A stretch of 64,000 bases of DNA from Rheum nobile (GCA_027886185.1 WOAB01000476.1:1116001-1180000); one strand, 5' to 3'. Counted from the first letter of the stretch, positions 1 to 10,512 are shown. Notes: generated from the sequence alone by a model not told the origin. Numbers and translations: made by a program.

Positions 1-668
1 ACAACTTCAAATGGAGCTAAAGAAGGGACTCACAAGCCTCAGAGCTCTAAGCCTTGTTCCTCTTGAGCCGATCAACCTTATCATGGCGCGTCCGGGCACG
101 TGAATCATGTTACTTTTATTTAATTGCAGTTCATGACATTCTTAGACTTGGTTTAAGTGTTATTATTCAGTCAGTAAGTTTTAAGCTTAAGTTAGGATTT
201 TGGGCCGAGTTTTGGGCCGCATATTTGTTTTTGGCCGCAACTCTCTTTGCCTCTATGTGGCTGGTTTGTTGTTGGAAGGAACACATTCAACTCATTTTTG
301 GAAATACATTTTTTGGCTGAAAGTTAGAACACTCTCTTCTTTCTCCTTGCTCGTGTGTGAAATCGAGATCCCTTGGTAGCTTCTGAGTGCGTCAAATCTC
401 AAGAGCTTCCAGCCTAGCCCTCCTTTGTTTGGAGTGTTGTATCCAAACCGAGAAGAGCCCTATCCTGCCTTGTTCTACTGCCATCATCATCACCTTCATG
501 CCTTCATAAATATCCTCCATCAATCCACCAGATCTTCCACTCGTTCTGCCTTGGAGCCGCCGTTGGAGTCTCCTTGCGCCGACAAAACGTTCCAGCCGAG
601 AGCCTTGCGTTTGGAGACGTTGAAGAGCAACTCCTTGCACCGAAGCCCCTCGATCCTTGCTCCTATCA
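1..668 (+). repeat. 5' LTR (partial) of chromovirus-type element
   Basis: This stretch reads as the 3' portion of a 5' long terminal repeat. It ends in CTATCA at 668, and two bases later there is a primer-binding site resembling that for initiator tRNA-Met. The LTR start is not visible, so the element begins before the window. Small open frames here (for example 425-679) look incidental. No second copy of this LTR is seen downstream, which fits the element having lost its 3' end near 15.1 kb. Confidence 0.6.
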
Positions 669-670
669 TG

Positions 671-682
671 TGGTATTAGAGC
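671..682 (+). other. Primer-binding site, tRNA-iMet type
   Basis: TGGTATTAGAGC differs at one base from the TGGTATCAGAGC sequence that many plant LTR retrotransposons use to pair with the initiator tRNA-Met 3' end. It sits two bases after the inferred LTR end, the expected place for priming minus-strand DNA synthesis. Confidence 0.65.
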
Positions 683-1618
683 TACATAAGGTATTTCTCG
701 AAACTTTGGTTTTAGGCGTTAGATTTTTAGGTTTGCAAGCCAAGGTTTCGTACCCTCAAATCTAGACGTTTGTCATTTGTTTTCTTGAAGTTTTGTTGTT
801 GTTTTTTTGTGTCTTTATTTGCGTTATTTCTGTGTTGTTTGCTGCGTCTTTCCTTGAGTCATTAGGCTGCAAATTTGTTTGAAACATGAGTTTGAAGGAG
901 AAGCCAAAAGTTGTTTGCCAGATCCTATATTCTAGCGAGCATCCTAACTAATCCTGTTGCCCACGTCCAACCTGTTTTTGTTTGTGTTGGCTGTGTCAAA
1001 TCCAATCCTATATTCTAGCTTAGTAGTTAGCTGCATTAGCATCTTTTTCCTTTTTATTTTTGTTGCATTCCACGTTTGAATTTGTTGCTTGCTTGTGCAT
1101 AGGCTACAACTTCAACGTTAGAGTAACGGGAAAGACTCCTTGCTGATAATTGTAATTTCTTTTTAATTTTTGTTGCATTACATTCTACAATCAATCGTCT
1201 ATAGTAAAAAAAATTCAAAGAAAAAGTGGTTGATTCAGAAATACCCGGCCCAAGTAACAAAATGGAGGCCATAGAAAAAGTGAATCAACATGGGGAAAGA
1301 CTTGAAGCATTGGTTGAGTTGGTCATTATTTTCTTTGATTATTGCAACAAGTGTAATCCTTGTAAGTGCAAGTTAGTTTAGTAGCTTCTTTGTCGTTGCT
1401 TGACTTAGTTGTTGCACAAGTACTTCAGGTTCATTTGTGGCGTGTAATTCTTGTTTGTTTTGTTTTAAGTTGAGTCTAGGATCCTAAGACTATCCTACAT
1501 AGGTGTGCTTGCTTGGCTAAAAGTCTTGACTCTTGAATCAATCTTACTAGCTTAGGTTCCATTGATAAGTCTTGTGTTTTGTGGAAACTTTTGTGTTGGA
1601 TTTGTTGTTTGAGTCTTA
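683..1618 (+). other. Untranslated leader of chromovirus-type element
   Basis: About 0.9 kb between the primer-binding site and gag with no convincing coding potential. TCCTATATTCTAGC occurs twice (near 923 and 1006), a small local duplication. Nothing else is recognised here. Confidence 0.4.
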
Positions 1619-2142
1619 TTGTCAAGGATACTCACCATGGATGCCCAAGACAAGAACAAGGGCCCCTCCAATGAAGGCCTACCAGCCGGCTCTCCTATCA
1701 CCATAGAGACCCTCCTCCAAGCCATTCAAACAACCAAGGATGACATGGATGAAAGGGTCCGCCAGCAGATCCAAGCGCTGAGAGAGGAGAAAGCAGCCTT
1801 CATGAGAAATATGGAGGCCAAGTGGGAGCAATCTCAAGGTGGCCTGAGGCCTGGTGGAGCACATGAGCTAGAAGGCCCATCCAACTCTTTCCATGTAGAA
1901 GGAGGCGCTTCTAGAGCCTTTTCTCAAGAGCTCTCATGGTTGTCCATCCATGACACCACCTCATCACACGTCCTACTTGTTTCCATAACTAGAGAAGGGC
2001 AAGGTATGAATTATGAGTTCCTTGTTACTTCTGGTGTTTCTACATTTCCTCCATTGTGAACTAACCATGCAGATTTGGGAGCAAGAGGACCTCATCATGT
2101 TCCACATGAGTATTGCCCTCCAAGGAACCCCGCGCCTCCTAG
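1619..2142 (+). pseudogene. gag N-terminal part, chromovirus-type element
   Basis: The frame starts at 1619, with a more plausible ATG at 1637 (protein beginning MDAQDKNKG). It encodes a charged, coiled-coil-like N-terminal region of a Ty3/gypsy Gag with MDERVRQQIQALREEK followed by an R/E-rich stretch. The frame breaks near 1930-2059, but the homologous reading can be followed in another frame to 2142, where an Athila-type element is inserted. Gag resumes at 11896, and removing the insert plus one target copy joins the two halves in a single frame. The coding sequence also carries its own frameshift, so it is not functional. Confidence 0.6.
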
Positions 2143-3476
2143 TGACAGGCTTTAGTCGTATCGCCTGATCAAAATAATCCTAACAAACCTAAACTAGTAG
2201 AATAGGCAAGTAAGGGTCGAATCCCACAGGGAGGAAGTAATCTTTCTAAGTGCACAATTGTATGTCAAAGGCAACAAAGGGGGGGTTTTGGTTGATTGGT
2301 TGTCAAACAAGTAAACAAGGGAAACAAAAGCAAAGAGTTTGTAATCAAATAGGGAAAAACACTTAGCCAAACAAATATCCACCATTCATTTGATTGGTTG
2401 ATCCTAGATTCTCTTTAATTCCTTCCTATGAATGTTCCTATTCCTTTTCATAAGTTATAAACAGGACAAACAGACCCTGAGAATACTAACTATTAAATAA
2501 CTATGAAAACCTCACGCGTCAATTCAATAGCAGCAATGAGCACATGAATTTCGATAGATACATGCAAGAGTAGCAAACAGTCATACTATTGCATGCAATT
2601 AATTCTCCCTACAATAAACTAGTCCTAAACAGTTCTTAGAATATTGCAGTTGCTACACATGAATTAGGTAACTCAAACAGTAATTATCAAACCCTAGCAA
2701 TAGACAATTACCAATAACAACTAGTTGCGTCCAACAAGTGAAATCAATAATAATCAGTGGGATGAAGAACAAGAGAATCAATACATTCAAAGGGAAGGAA
2801 ATAGAATTAGAATCTCACAATCGTATATCAAATGAAGGCTTTAATCGTCGGACTAAGCAAAAGTGCTTAGTTCTTCATAGTTCAAAAGGGAAAATAATAC
2901 TCAATGGAAAAAGTAACGACGATCCAAAATGGCTAGGGGAAACTAGGTTAAGAACCCTAGAAACCAAACCTCTAGTAAAAAGATAACTAACAATATCTTT
3001 CATAAAGAAAATAAAAACGGAAATAAAAATAAACCACTAAAAGGAAATTAACGTAAAAGTTTGGAAAGAACAAAGGCTTCGTTGGCGTGTACTTCCGCGG
3101 TCGCGGAAATATAATTCTTGCTCTCGAACGGCTTCAGCGATGGGATTTTCCGCGGGCGCGGAATTATTTCCACGGTCGCGGAAAATCAAAACTCTGACTC
3201 TTGGCTACGACTTCGCCGCGGTCGCGTGCGCGGGCAGCTCCGGTCGCGACCTCTCCATTTTTGCTCCATATGGATTCTTTTCTTCATACTTCCTTCGGTC
3301 TTCACTTGTGGTCTCTCTTCCATCTTCCATAGCTCTTCGTTTATGCACTTGAGACCACCAATTCGCCATATCTTCAATTCACTCTAATCTTCTAACATAT
3401 CCTCTAATTTAATCCAAATGGCACCCAAAATAATGGTAACAACCCCTAGTTACGCACTACAAAGTAGAGCGTATCA
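2143..3476 (-). repeat. 3' LTR of Athila-1
   Basis: A 1334-bp terminal repeat with TG...CA ends, nearly identical by eye to 10537-11890. It is exactly 20 bp shorter than its partner because one copy of the GCGGTCGCGG palindrome is missing near 3093-3109. It contains copies of that palindrome at 3093-3109, 3148-3163 and 3168-3183 and degenerate ones at 3216-3250. Open frames inside (2194-2385, 2738-2986, 3118-3387) recur in the other LTR and do not resemble proteins. Confidence 0.88.
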
Positions 3477-3515
3477 AATTCCCCCATGCTTAGACCTTGC
3501 TCATCCTCGAGTAAG
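3477..3515 (-). other. Polypurine tract and upstream AGGA-loop hairpin, Athila-1
   Basis: Read on the minus strand, a stem CTTACTCG-AGGA-TGAGCAAG (3496-3515; one mismatch and one G-T wobble) is followed by GCATGGGGGAATT, the polypurine tract, and then directly by the LTR start TGATACG. The tract primes plus-strand DNA synthesis in LTR retrotransposons. The hairpin has the same loop as the corresponding hairpin of the second Athila element. Confidence 0.7.
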
Positions 3516-4640
3516 CTAAAAGAAACCTACTCCTCCAAATGAAATTCCCAAGGTCTCAGGAAGCATAGAAAAATCATCTCCAATGAGAATTGCACCTAAC
3601 AATGAAACTCCAAGGCACCGACACAATATGCTCAACACAACATACACACAACACCAATCAAATCACTACACACAACCAAGCTTAAAGGAAAGCATAGTAC
3701 TTCCCCCAAGCTTAACCCGAACACCATAGAGTGAATAAAAATCTAATCCTAACCTCCATCTATCTTCTTATGCCTCATAGAGTGACCTACCCGAATCCTC
3801 CTTATATCACATCTTCTTATGTCACCACGCCAGGTAAAATGATGATTCCTAAAAATCACTCTTCTTCTTTTCACTCATTAATGCTGGTCCAAGCCACCTG
3901 CTTTTTACCTAAGCCGCCCTTTCGGATTTTCGACTTATCCCAGGATTTCTATTTTTGCCTTTTTTCAAATTTTTGGCTTTTTCTTTTCTCCTCAATGACA
4001 TAGAAAGTATAGAACACTCCCCCATGCTTAAACATTGCATTGTCCTCAATGTAATGAAAGACAAAAAGAATGAAGCACAAGAAAAAGCGGAAAGGTACTC
4101 ATAACCGTCGCCGAGTTGGCTTGGACACGTACGTTATTGCTGGCGGTAAAATCATATAAGCACATGTCTCTGGTGTTGTGCGGGCATCGTCTTCAAAATC
4201 AACTCATACCATGCAACCAAAAGGAATCAACTGTAGGGTGTAGTGGAATAACAAAGAAGTCGGGGTTGCACGGCCTTCAGCGAACACATGGTGGAGCCCA
4301 GATGTAATCGTGGTGGGGGCTCTAGTGTTCCTCCTCCTCAACTGTCGATTGAAGGGCCATCATCGTTGCCAAATAAAGTGTGGGGCTAATGTCTCATCCT
4401 TGGCAACATGATGCGCACCATCTCTTCATGGGGAATTCGGACAGCTGGCCTTCAGTAGAACTTTTTTTTTTTAGAGTGCATGGCAATAGGAGGACTTACA
4501 TTGGTGGTTAACACCGTCGTCAATATGGTTCGGGCCTCCATCCTGCAGGTTAGTCTAAATTCACAAAAAGCAAAAGCAAAAACAAAACGAACACACAAAA
4601 AACTAGAACATGTAATGAAAGGACAAGAAAGAAATACATA
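3516..4640 (-). other. 3' untranslated region of Athila-1 with a second PPT-like site
   Basis: About 1.1 kb between integrase and LTR with no supported coding region. On the minus strand a perfect hairpin CATTG-AGGA-CAATG (4038-4051) is followed by another GGGGGAG tract (about 4017-4023), so the element has two hairpin-plus-tract modules. Athila-type elements commonly have a long 3' region, sometimes with an env-like frame, but no env-like protein was recognised here. Confidence 0.5.
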
Positions 4641-4641
4641 C

Positions 4642-4659
4642 CTCGGGTTGCCTCCCGAG
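4642..4659 (-). other. Conserved stem-loop after integrase (loop AGGCAA)
   Basis: On the minus strand this reads CTCGGG-AGGCAA-CCCGAG, a perfect 6-bp stem. The second Athila element has CTTGGG-AGGCAA-CCCAAG at 19953-19970, also just after integrase: the loop is identical and one stem pair is changed on both sides. It lies just past the end of the integrase C-terminal coding sequence, preceded by CGTTAAATAAGGCG. Its function is unknown. Confidence 0.65.
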
Positions 4660-4734
4660 CAACGCCTTATTTAACGTCGTGGCTCGACTCATCTAAGGTG
4701 ATCACTTGTCAACTTCGGGGTCCGTAAGGTCTGC

Positions 4735-5643
4735 CTCTTATATGATGCTGTTGTCAAAACCTTCATGGTAGGGTTTCAACCTTTGACCATTCACCTTGAA
4801 CACTAACTGTGCGTCAGTGTCATATAGCTCCACCGCACCGTGGGGAAAGACGCGAGCAATTACATAGGGCCCGGCCCAACGGGATCAGAGTTTTCCCGAA
4901 AAGAGACGAAGGCGAGACATAAATAGTAGGACTTTGTCTCATGGATTAAAATCTTTTCACAGAATATTCTTGTCATGCCAGGCCTTTGTCTTTTCCTTGT
5001 ATGTGACTGCGTTATCATAAGCTTCAAGTCGCAGTTTATCTAGTTCTTGCAGCTGTAACTTGCGAAATTCTCCAACTTCATCAATTTGCATATTGTACTT
5101 CTTCACAGCCCAAAATGCCTTGTGCTCGAGCTCCACTGGAATGTGACAAGCTTTCCCAAACACCAATCTGTAGGGCGACATCCCGATGGGTGTCTTGTAG
5201 GCAGTACGATAAGCCCAGAGTGCATCATCTAGTCTCAAACTCCAATCCTTTCTATTCGGGGCCACCGTCTTCTCAAGGATAGTTTTGATCTCTCTATTTG
5301 ACACTTCAGCTTGCCCATTGGTCTGTGGGTGGTAGGAAGTGGAAACTTTCTGTGTGACATCGTATTTCTTCAGTAGAGCGCTCATGGTCCTATTGCAAAA
5401 GTGAGTTCCCTTGTCACTTATCAAAGCCTTGGGGATTCCAAATCGAGAGAAGATGCGTTGCTTCAGAAAATCTGCCACCACTTTAGAGTCATCAGTCTTG
5501 GTGGCCTTCGCTTCCACCCACTTGGAAACGTAGTCCACCACAAGCAAAATATAAAAGTTCCCAAAGGAATTAGGAAATGGTCCCATAAAGTCAATGCCCC
5601 AGACATCAAAAATTTCACAGAAGATTAATGATGACTGTGGCAT
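4735..5643 (-). pseudogene. Integrase catalytic core and C-terminal region, Athila-1
   Basis: The core reads from WGIDFMGPF through ISDKGTHF to SNREIKTILEKT, giving the D, D and E residues expected for a retroviral-type integrase that joins element cDNA to host DNA. The open frame runs 5643 to 4957. The homologous C-terminal part (LRSRWAGPYVIA, then FKVNGQRLKPYHEG) can be followed to about 4735 across a frame break. It is the last pol domain, downstream of RNase H. The zinc-binding part is separated from it by three stops, so an intact enzyme is not encoded. Confidence 0.85.
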
Positions 5644-6324
5644 CTCATTCTATCGGGATATATTCCCAACTCTCTGGCATCGATCACAAGACTTACAAAA
5701 GGCATGTGCATCCCGAAAGATTTGTGGTCAATAAAATCATGTATCCAAAACCTTCCTAGCAGTTTTATTTGCCCCAAAGTGGCCCCCACATGCATGAGAA
5801 TGACAAAAGGCTAAGACGGATTGTACCTCATTATCCGGCAGACATCGACGGATTACCTGGTCAACACAGTGCCTCCAAAGATAGGGGTCATCCCACACAT
5901 AGAATCGAGACTCACGCCTTATCTTATCCTTTTGTGCTTTAGAGAAATTAGGTGGGAACTCTTCACGAACGAGAAAGTTGACCAGGTTAGCGTACCACGG
6001 CTTGAGTGTGCGGAGCCCAAGGAGTACTTCTTCAGAACATAGCTCCAATGACGACTCAGAGGTGGTTCCTTGATCGCGGTTCTCAATCCGCGGTCGCGGA
6101 AAATCTTCGATAGAATTTACTAGAGCAACAGACGCGTCAGGTGATTTTCCGCGGTCACGGAAATATTTCCGCGGTCGCGGAAATTGTTCTCCATCTGGGG
6201 CTGTTCGAGGCGTGTCAGGGAATTTTCCGCGGTCGCGAAAAATTCTCTGTCGTGATCCAACACAATGTTTCATCGGGGAAATCTCCCTGAATTTGCGCCT
6301 CCTTCTTCGATCTATCCTCTTCAT
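5644..6324 (-). pseudogene. Pol linker and integrase zinc-binding domain, Athila-1
   Basis: This frame begins inside the end of the RNase H frame (overlap 6215-6324) and runs to 5737. It first carries repeated palindrome-encoded peptides (FRDRGK, FPRPRKYFRDRGK, FPRPRIENRDQG), then the usual linker with FYVWDDPYLWRHCVDQVIRR. The H-H half of the integrase zinc motif is near HSHACGGH and the C-C half is CKSCDRC. Stops at 5737-5739, 5728-5730 and 5650-5652 interrupt the zinc domain; the first two lie where related elements usually have tryptophan. Confidence 0.75.
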
Positions 6325-9073
6325 GTACGAGCCTGCTCAAGTGATCAGCTACCAAGTTCTCGGCTCCCTTTTTGTCACGGATCTCTACATCAAACTCACT
6401 CAGTAGCAGTATCCATCGAATCAATCGTGGTTTAGCCTCTTTCTTCATCAATAGATACCGAAGAGCTGCATGATCCGTGTAGATAATCACCTTGGTACCC
6501 AACAAATATTGTCTGAATTTCTCCAGGGCAAACACGACAGCTAATAATTCCTTCTTCGTGGTGGAGTAGTTCCGTTGCGCTCCATTCAGAGTCATAGAAG
6601 CATAATGAATCACATGAGACGCTCGTTCTTCTTTTTGCCCAAGGACTGCACCTATAGCATAATCACTAGCATCGCACATTATCTCGAAAGGGCGAGACCA
6701 ATCCGGTGCTTGAATAATTGGCGCACTAGTGAGGCGAACTTTCAATTCATCGAATGCCTTCTTGCACTCATCGGTAAGCTCAAAATTCACTTCCTTCTTC
6801 AACAGCTCGCATAGAGGTGATGAGATCTTTGAGAAGTCTTTAATGAACCGGCGGTAGAAACCTGCATGGCCTAAGAAAGAACGCACTTCACGCACATTAG
6901 TAGGATAAGGCAGAGACTGAATTACATCAATCTTTGCCTTATCGACCTCAATACCTCTAGCAGACAATATATGACCTAACACAATGCCATGCTCAACCAT
7001 AAAATGACACTTTTCAGAATTAAGAACCAAGTTGGTATCTACACATCTTTGAAGTACAAGTGCTAAGTGGTCCAAGCATGCATCAAAACTATCACCATGG
7101 ACTGTGAAATCATCCATAAAAACCTCAATGAACTGCTCTACATACTCAGAAAAAATGTTTACCATACACCTTTGGAATGTTTCGGGTGCGTTACACAACC
7201 CGAATGACATCTTGCGATATGCAAAAGTACCAAAAGGGCATGTAAATGTCGTCTTTTCTTGATCCTCCGGTGCAATGGCTATCTGAAAATACCATGAGTA
7301 TCCATCCAAGAAGCAGTAATAGGGGCGACCAACCAGTCGCTCGAGCATTTGATCAATAAAAGGTAAAGGGAAGTGATCCTTTCTAGTTACCGCGTTCAGC
7401 TTACGGTAGTCAATGCATACTCTCCATCCAGTTTGCACTCGGGTGGGGACCAACTCTCCTTGTTGATTCTCCACAACTGTGATGCCTCCCTTCTTTGGGA
7501 CCACTTGTGTCGGGCTCACCCACTTACTGTCGGAGATAGGAAAAATCATTCCAGTCTGTAGGAGTTTCAGCACCTCCTTTTTCACCACCTCCATCATTGG
7601 TGGATTGAGTCTTCTCTGTGGCTGTCTCGACGATTTGGCATCTTCCTCCAGGAAAATTCTGTGCATACAGGTGGAGGGACTAATCCCCTTTATGTCAGCG
7701 ATGGTCCATCCCAAGGTTGTCTTGTGTTCCTTAAGCACTGCCACCAATTTCTCCTCTTGATCTTTGGAGAGCTTGTTGGAGATAATGACTGGCAGTGTGT
7801 CATCCTTGCCCAGGAAGGCATACTTGAGGTGGTCCGGTAGTGGCTTGAGTTCAATCTCAGGTGCCTGCACAACAAAAGGTAAAAGCCTCTCGCTTGGCAC
7901 TGTTAGTGGAATGGGGCCAACGCCCAAAGGTTGGAGACGAGGCTTACCATAGGCATCCAAATGAGCCACAGCTTCCTGCAGGTTAGTGGACAAGGCAAAA
8001 TTTGCCTGTGGATCTACTATTTCATTCTCTAAAACAGATTTCAGCTCATCGGAACAAGTAGTATCAAAAACATCTTGCACAATAGGCTCAATCACATCAA
8101 TAGCACACAGAGAATGATCATCAATGGGGTGTTTTATAGCATCATATATGTTATACTCCACCTTTTCCCCATCAAATTCCATAGTAAGGGTTCCACTACT
8201 TATATCAATCTTTGTCTGGGATGTTTTCATAAATGGCCTACCTAACAGTATAGGGACTGCATTCTTATCGTGGTTCATATCCAGCACAAAGAAATCAACG
8301 GGAAAAATCAAGTTGTCAACCATTACCAGGACATCTTCAACTACCCCTTTCGGGTACACATTAGATCTATCAGCTAATTGGACAACTATTTCTGTTTCAT
8401 GCAATGGTCCTAATCCTAATGATTCATACAAAGAATAAGGCAAGACATTTATAGATGCACCTAGATCTAGCATAGCTTTTTCAAATTTAGTGTCACCTAT
8501 TACACATGAAATACTAAACATGCCTGGATCACCACACTTTTTAGGCATACGCCTTTGAAAAACAACAGACACTTGTTCGTTCACCTCAATCTTTTGCTTT
8601 CCCTTCAATTTCTGATTTCTTTTAATGGTACACAGTTCTTTCAGAAATTTAGCATAGTGAGGAATACTCTTAACAAGCTTGAGTAAGGGAATGTTTACCT
8701 CGCATTTACTGAATGTCTCGAAGATCTCCTTATCATTCTCCGGCCTTCTAGTGTCCATTAACGCTTCAGGGAATGGCGTGGGTGGCTTCGTCGAGCCGAG
8801 TGGTGGAAAATTAGGCCGGACATAGTCATCCACGACAGGTTCAGATGATCCGCGGTCGCGGAGTGGCTCCCGCAGTCGCGGAAACTCATTAGGGTCAACA
8901 GGGACGACGTGGGATAATCCGCGATCGCGGATTTCATTCCGCGGTCGCGGAAATCTCTCGACCTGATCCTCTTCTGTGGGCCTTTTTCCGCGGTCGCGGA
9001 ATGTCTTTGTAAAAGTCACCGCCTTCTGGGACTGGTCCGCGGTTGCGGATTTCCTGGTGTGGTCGCGGAACAT
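6215..9073 (-). CDS. Pol: protease, reverse transcriptase, RNase H (Athila-1)
   Basis: A 952-residue open frame. An N-terminal tail (about residues 1-110) is dominated by FRDRG/FPRPR repeats encoded by GC-rich palindromes. An aspartic protease follows with the unusual active site DLGA at about 203-206. The reverse transcriptase spans about 470-720, with RVCIDYRKLN, first catalytic Asp in CFLDGYSWY (about 590) and FMDD at about 652-655, where most elements have YxDD. RNase H starts at MCDASDYAIG (about 799) and keeps KELL, YTDHAAL and VADHLSR. The frame ends just before the integrase zinc domain, inside a palindrome cluster. It copies element RNA into DNA in virus-like particles. Domain lengths are normal for Ty3/gypsy pol. 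Confidence 0.9.
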   Translation of the reverse strand: MFRDHTRKSATADQSQKAVTFTKTFRDRGKRPTEEDQVERFPRPRNEIRDRGLSHVVPVDPNEFPRLREPLRDRGSSEPVVDDYVRPNFPPLGSTKPPTPFPEALMDTRRPENDKEIFETFSKCEVNIPLLKLVKSIPHYAKFLKELCTIKRNQKLKGKQKIEVNEQVSVVFQRRMPKKCGDPGMFSISCVIGDTKFEKAMLDLGASINVLPYSLYESLGLGPLHETEIVVQLADRSNVYPKGVVEDVLVMVDNLIFPVDFFVLDMNHDKNAVPILLGRPFMKTSQTKIDISSGTLTMEFDGEKVEYNIYDAIKHPIDDHSLCAIDVIEPIVQDVFDTTCSDELKSVLENEIVDPQANFALSTNLQEAVAHLDAYGKPRLQPLGVGPIPLTVPSERLLPFVVQAPEIELKPLPDHLKYAFLGKDDTLPVIISNKLSKDQEEKLVAVLKEHKTTLGWTIADIKGISPSTCMHRIFLEEDAKSSRQPQRRLNPPMMEVVKKEVLKLLQTGMIFPISDSKWVSPTQVVPKKGGITVVENQQGELVPTRVQTGWRVCIDYRKLNAVTRKDHFPLPFIDQMLERLVGRPYYCFLDGYSWYFQIAIAPEDQEKTTFTCPFGTFAYRKMSFGLCNAPETFQRCMVNIFSEYVEQFIEVFMDDFTVHGDSFDACLDHLALVLQRCVDTNLVLNSEKCHFMVEHGIVLGHILSARGIEVDKAKIDVIQSLPYPTNVREVRSFLGHAGFYRRFIKDFSKISSPLCELLKKEVNFELTDECKKAFDELKVRLTSAPIIQAPDWSRPFEIMCDASDYAIGAVLGQKEERASHVIHYASMTLNGAQRNYSTTKKELLAVVFALEKFRQYLLGTKVIIYTDHAALRYLLMKKEAKPRLIRWILLLSEFDVEIRDKKGAENLVADHLSRLVHEEDRSKKEAQIQGDFPDETLCWITTENFSRPRKIP

Positions 9074-9374
9074 CTTCTGTGGCGTCTTTTTCTACTGTAA
9101 CTCCGTTTCCAGCCATATTTTCTTTCTCATGATCACCCTCCTCTGTCAAGGGTGTGCTTCCCAACTGTATACCACTCCTTAGTGTCATCGCACAGACATT
9201 CTCTCGTGGGTTCTCTACTGTAGGACATGGCATTTTCCCGGACTCCCTGGCCTCCAACTTACTCAATACTTGAACGACTTGTTCAAACTTATTTTCCAAG
9301 TTCTGAATGCTAGATTTTGTCTCTTGATTGTGTTGGACTAGCGTTGCAACACTCTGAGCGAGAGTTTGAAGCAT
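8934..9374 (-). pseudogene. Gag C-terminal / gag-pol junction frame, Athila-1
   Basis: A 146-residue frame with a heptad-like segment (IQNLENKFEQVVQVLSKLEA) and then CAMTLRSG, a typical Athila gag-protease linker motif. It overlaps the pol frame by about 140 bases, and both frames read palindrome-encoded peptides there (VPRPHQEIRNRG, IPRPRKKAHRRG). The change of frame inside the palindrome cluster could be a mutation or a programmed shift; the sequence alone does not decide. Confidence 0.6.
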
Positions 9375-9467
9375 ATCCTCAGTGGATATTGAGGAACTCG
9401 GATTTGGTACTGGCGGTCTATGCGCGCATGGCTGCCCGTACTGTTGTTGATTGCCATACGGATGGAA

Positions 9468-10391
9468 CTATTGTTGGCTCAGATTGAACTCTTGGTAATC
9501 ATGACCTTGGGAGGAATATTGCTGATTTCCGTATATCGGATTGGTGTGATCCTTCCACCCTGAGTTGTAGGTGTTTGAATACGGTTCATATCTCGACCCT
9601 TGCGGACTAAAACCTCTTACAACGTTCACTTCAGCTCCGGGGTCTCCGAGTGTTGGGCACTCATCAGTGGGATGCCGCGGGTCATGACATATTCTACATG
9701 ACTTAATTGGCCTTTTTGCACAGGGGCTTGCCCTCTTGTTGAATTGTCGTGAGCTTTCAGATAGCTCAAATAATAACTCAAATGTTGCAGCTGGCGTCTT
9801 GTTCAGAATGCTACCACCACAGGTTGCGTTCACCAGTTTGCGTTCATCATCCAGAAGCCCACCATATAGATAGAGAATGAGATCTTGGTCAGAATATCCT
9901 TGGTATGGACAGCTAGATATCAACCTCCTGAATGTCTCATAATACTCATACAAAGTTTCACCGGCCTACTGTTTAATATTACTGATTTTCTTCTTCAGAT
10001 TGTTCAACTTCGTAGCAGGAAAGTATTTTTCTAAGAAGACCTTTTTCAACTTTTCCCACGTATCAATACTGCCAGGAGCCAAATAGTAAAACCAATCCTT
10101 GGCCGCATCCTTCAAGGAGAAAGGAAAGGCCCTCAGTTTGATCTGGTCCTCAGTGACTCCAGCAGGTTTCATGCTTGCACAGACGGAATGAAATTCAGCG
10201 AGATGCTTGTTAGGATCATCTCCATTCAGACCATGGAATTGTGGGAGCAAGTGAATCAAACCAGATTTCAATTCAAAGTTTACTCCTTCATCCAAAGCAG
10301 GGAATTGCACAACAAGCGGTTGCTGCGCCCAGTTGGGTGTGGTCAACTGTCTCAAGGTACATTGTTGGTCAGCCATCTCAAAAAGTCTCAC
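9468..10391 (-). pseudogene. Gag capsid and zinc region, Athila-1
   Basis: Two consecutive frames (10391-9966 and 9953-9468) encode an Athila-type Gag separated by a TAG at 9966-9968. The first holds the capsid-like core, with LIHLLPQFHGLNGDDPNKHLAEF and AAKDWFYYLAPGSIDTWEKLKKVFLEKYFPA (split here for length: AAKDWFYYL, then TWEKLKKVFLEKYFP). The second continues with YETFRRLISSCPYQGY and a partial cysteine motif CRICHDPRHPTDEC. Another TAG at 9468-9470 falls in a glutamine-rich run. Both stops fit CAG to TAG changes. Gag would form the particle that packages element RNA; it lies directly after the primer-binding site. Confidence 0.8.
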
Positions 10392-10512
10392 GCACTTCTC
10401 TGGTGAATCAAAAGACTAAAGTAGACGGATTAGTAGCACAGGTGTGGACCGTAAGATAGGTCCACACAAAAGTTGACGCACAAACGAACACAAAGAGAAA
10501 TTAAAACTTGCC

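Noticed and set aside
2738..2986. 82-residue frame, repeated at 11132-11380
   Set aside because: Both copies lie in the LTRs of Athila-1 and are identical because LTRs are identical, not because of coding constraint.
8849..9070. Regularly spaced repeats considered as a CRISPR-like array
   Set aside because: Repeat units are short palindromes inside a plant retrotransposon ORF, with unequal spacers and no cas genes.
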